Position numbers and translations under genes: made by a program. A stretch of DNA of 5,773 bases from Chryseobacterium gleum (GTDB lineage: Bacteria > Bacteroidota > Bacteroidia > Flavobacteriales_D > Crocinitomicaceae). Of this stretch, positions 5,154 to 5,773 are shown piece after piece; position 1 is the stretch's first letter; every line of letters begins with the position of its first letter. The notes below the pieces were generated by a model, which saw nothing but the letters and a program-made list of their open reading frames with translations, searched no databases and was not told the origin of the DNA. Location: the NCBI GenBank assembly GCA_943326825.2, contig CALPUT020000177.1:1-5773 (forward strand). The letters run 5' to 3'.

Positions 5154-5773
5154 TTATTTTTTAAGAATAGTATTGTATTCCTTTTTGTTTTCTAGAATTT
5201 CTTTCGCTTTGTTGATAAAAAGATCATTTCTGAAAGCATCAATAGCTCTACCTTTTTGGTAATAGTAACGCGAAATGATTTCATTCTCTAAAAGCATTTT
5301 TATTTCTTCCTTGAATTTATCTAAATCTCTTTCTTTTGAGGGAGTTACTTTTTTTAACAATGCTTCATATTCTGCTTTAGAATCTTCGTAATAACCTTCT
5401 TTCACAGCAATTTCTTTCATTTTCTCTAATCGTTCTTCCGAAGCTGTTGAATACGTAAATGTATCTTTAATGACGAAGTTTTTAAAATCATTAAATTCTT
5501 CATCCGTTAATTTAAATTCTCCAGCTGGAGCTATTTTAGAATGTGTTAAATGGTATTTTGTTGCATAATTGAACACTAAATTATTGCCATAAACCATACT
5601 TGTTAAACGACTAAAATCTTTTTGTTCAATTTTTACATCTGGCTCAATACCTCTTCCATCTATTACGTCACGTCCATTGGTTGTTTTGAATATTTTCAAT
5701 AATGAATCAGCAATTTCTTTTGGTTTTTCGTCTTCTCCTTTGTCGTAATATTCTAAACGCTGAACACATCTTC
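5154..5773 (-). CDS. S41-family C-terminal processing protease, C-terminal part
   Basis: The frame is open to the right edge and gives 205 residues before the TAA at 5154; the N-terminus lies outside. It begins RCVQRLEYYDKGED and contains IFKTTNGRDVIDGRGIEPDV, the typical end of the S41 (CtpA/Prc/tail-specific) protease domain, where the 'GRG.I.PDv' turn closes the catalytic domain. The remaining 160 or so residues are a charged, helical extension ending NTILKK, of the kind seen in Bacteroidota S41 proteases. The PDZ domain and the catalytic Ser and Lys are expected upstream and cannot be checked. Such enzymes are exported and cut other envelope proteins near their C-termini. The in-frame TTG at 5699 is an internal Leu codon within the conserved domain, not a start. 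The gene precedes the O-antigen ligase-family gene with a 45-bp gap and no terminator. Confidence 0.9.
   Translation of the reverse strand, partial: RCVQRLEYYDKGEDEKPKEIADSLLKIFKTTNGRDVIDGRGIEPDVKIEQKDFSRLTSMVYGNNLVFNYATKYHLTHSKIAPAGEFKLTDEEFNDFKNFVIKDTFTYSTASEERLEKMKEIAVKEGYYEDSKAEYEALLKKVTPSKERDLDKFKEEIKMLLENEIISRYYYQKGRAIDAFRNDLFINKAKEILENKKEYNTILKK

Noticed and set aside
5697..5699. TTG as the start of the protease-like gene
   Set aside because: The frame stays open to the window edge and the residues upstream (RCVQ...) match the S41 domain, so this is an internal Leu codon of a gene cut by the window.
1..5773. CRISPR array, tRNA, rRNA, insertion sequence or phage genes
   Set aside because: No direct-repeat arrays, transposase motifs, terminal inverted repeats or conserved stable-RNA sequences were seen on either strand.

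Overview
The window is AT-rich DNA that looks like a member of the Bacteroidota, probably Flavobacteriales (inference). The signs are lipoprotein signals ending in S-C-K-K, genes without Shine-Dalgarno sites, promoter -7 boxes of the form TAnnTTTG, and proteins with their closest look-alikes in that phylum. It holds four complete genes and two cut by the window edges.

Layout: positions 1-719 (minus) carry the N-terminal 239 residues of an unassigned helical protein. Positions 720-1098 form a 379-bp divergent intergenic region with a -7-like box, three short hairpins and a strong intrinsic terminator. This could be a small RNA or a transcription attenuator. Positions 1099-1491 (plus) encode a small membrane-anchored or exported protein with a CxxxCH motif. 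Next, in the same direction, come an MbnP-family lipoprotein (1686-2486) and an MbnH/MauG-type di-heme lipoprotein (2546-3577), separated by an intrinsic terminator. On the opposite strand lie an O-antigen ligase/polymerase-family membrane protein (3567-5108), whose 3' end overlaps the di-heme gene by 11 bp, and upstream of it the C-terminal part of an S41 (C-terminal processing) protease (5154-5773).

The most interesting part is 1099-3577. In methanotrophs MbnH is a MauG-like di-heme enzyme that oxidises a tryptophan of its partner MbnP to kynurenine, giving a copper-binding protein. Here the pair sits in a Bacteroidota-type genome with no methanobactin genes in view, next to a small Cys/His protein, and with unusually structured untranslated regions. 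The working hypothesis is a cell-surface or periplasmic copper-handling module in which the substrate (MbnP) is made in excess over the modifying enzyme (MbnH) because of the terminator between them. The copper role is inferred from the families, not shown by the sequence. The minus-strand pair (protease and ligase) belongs to the cell envelope and has no evident link to copper.
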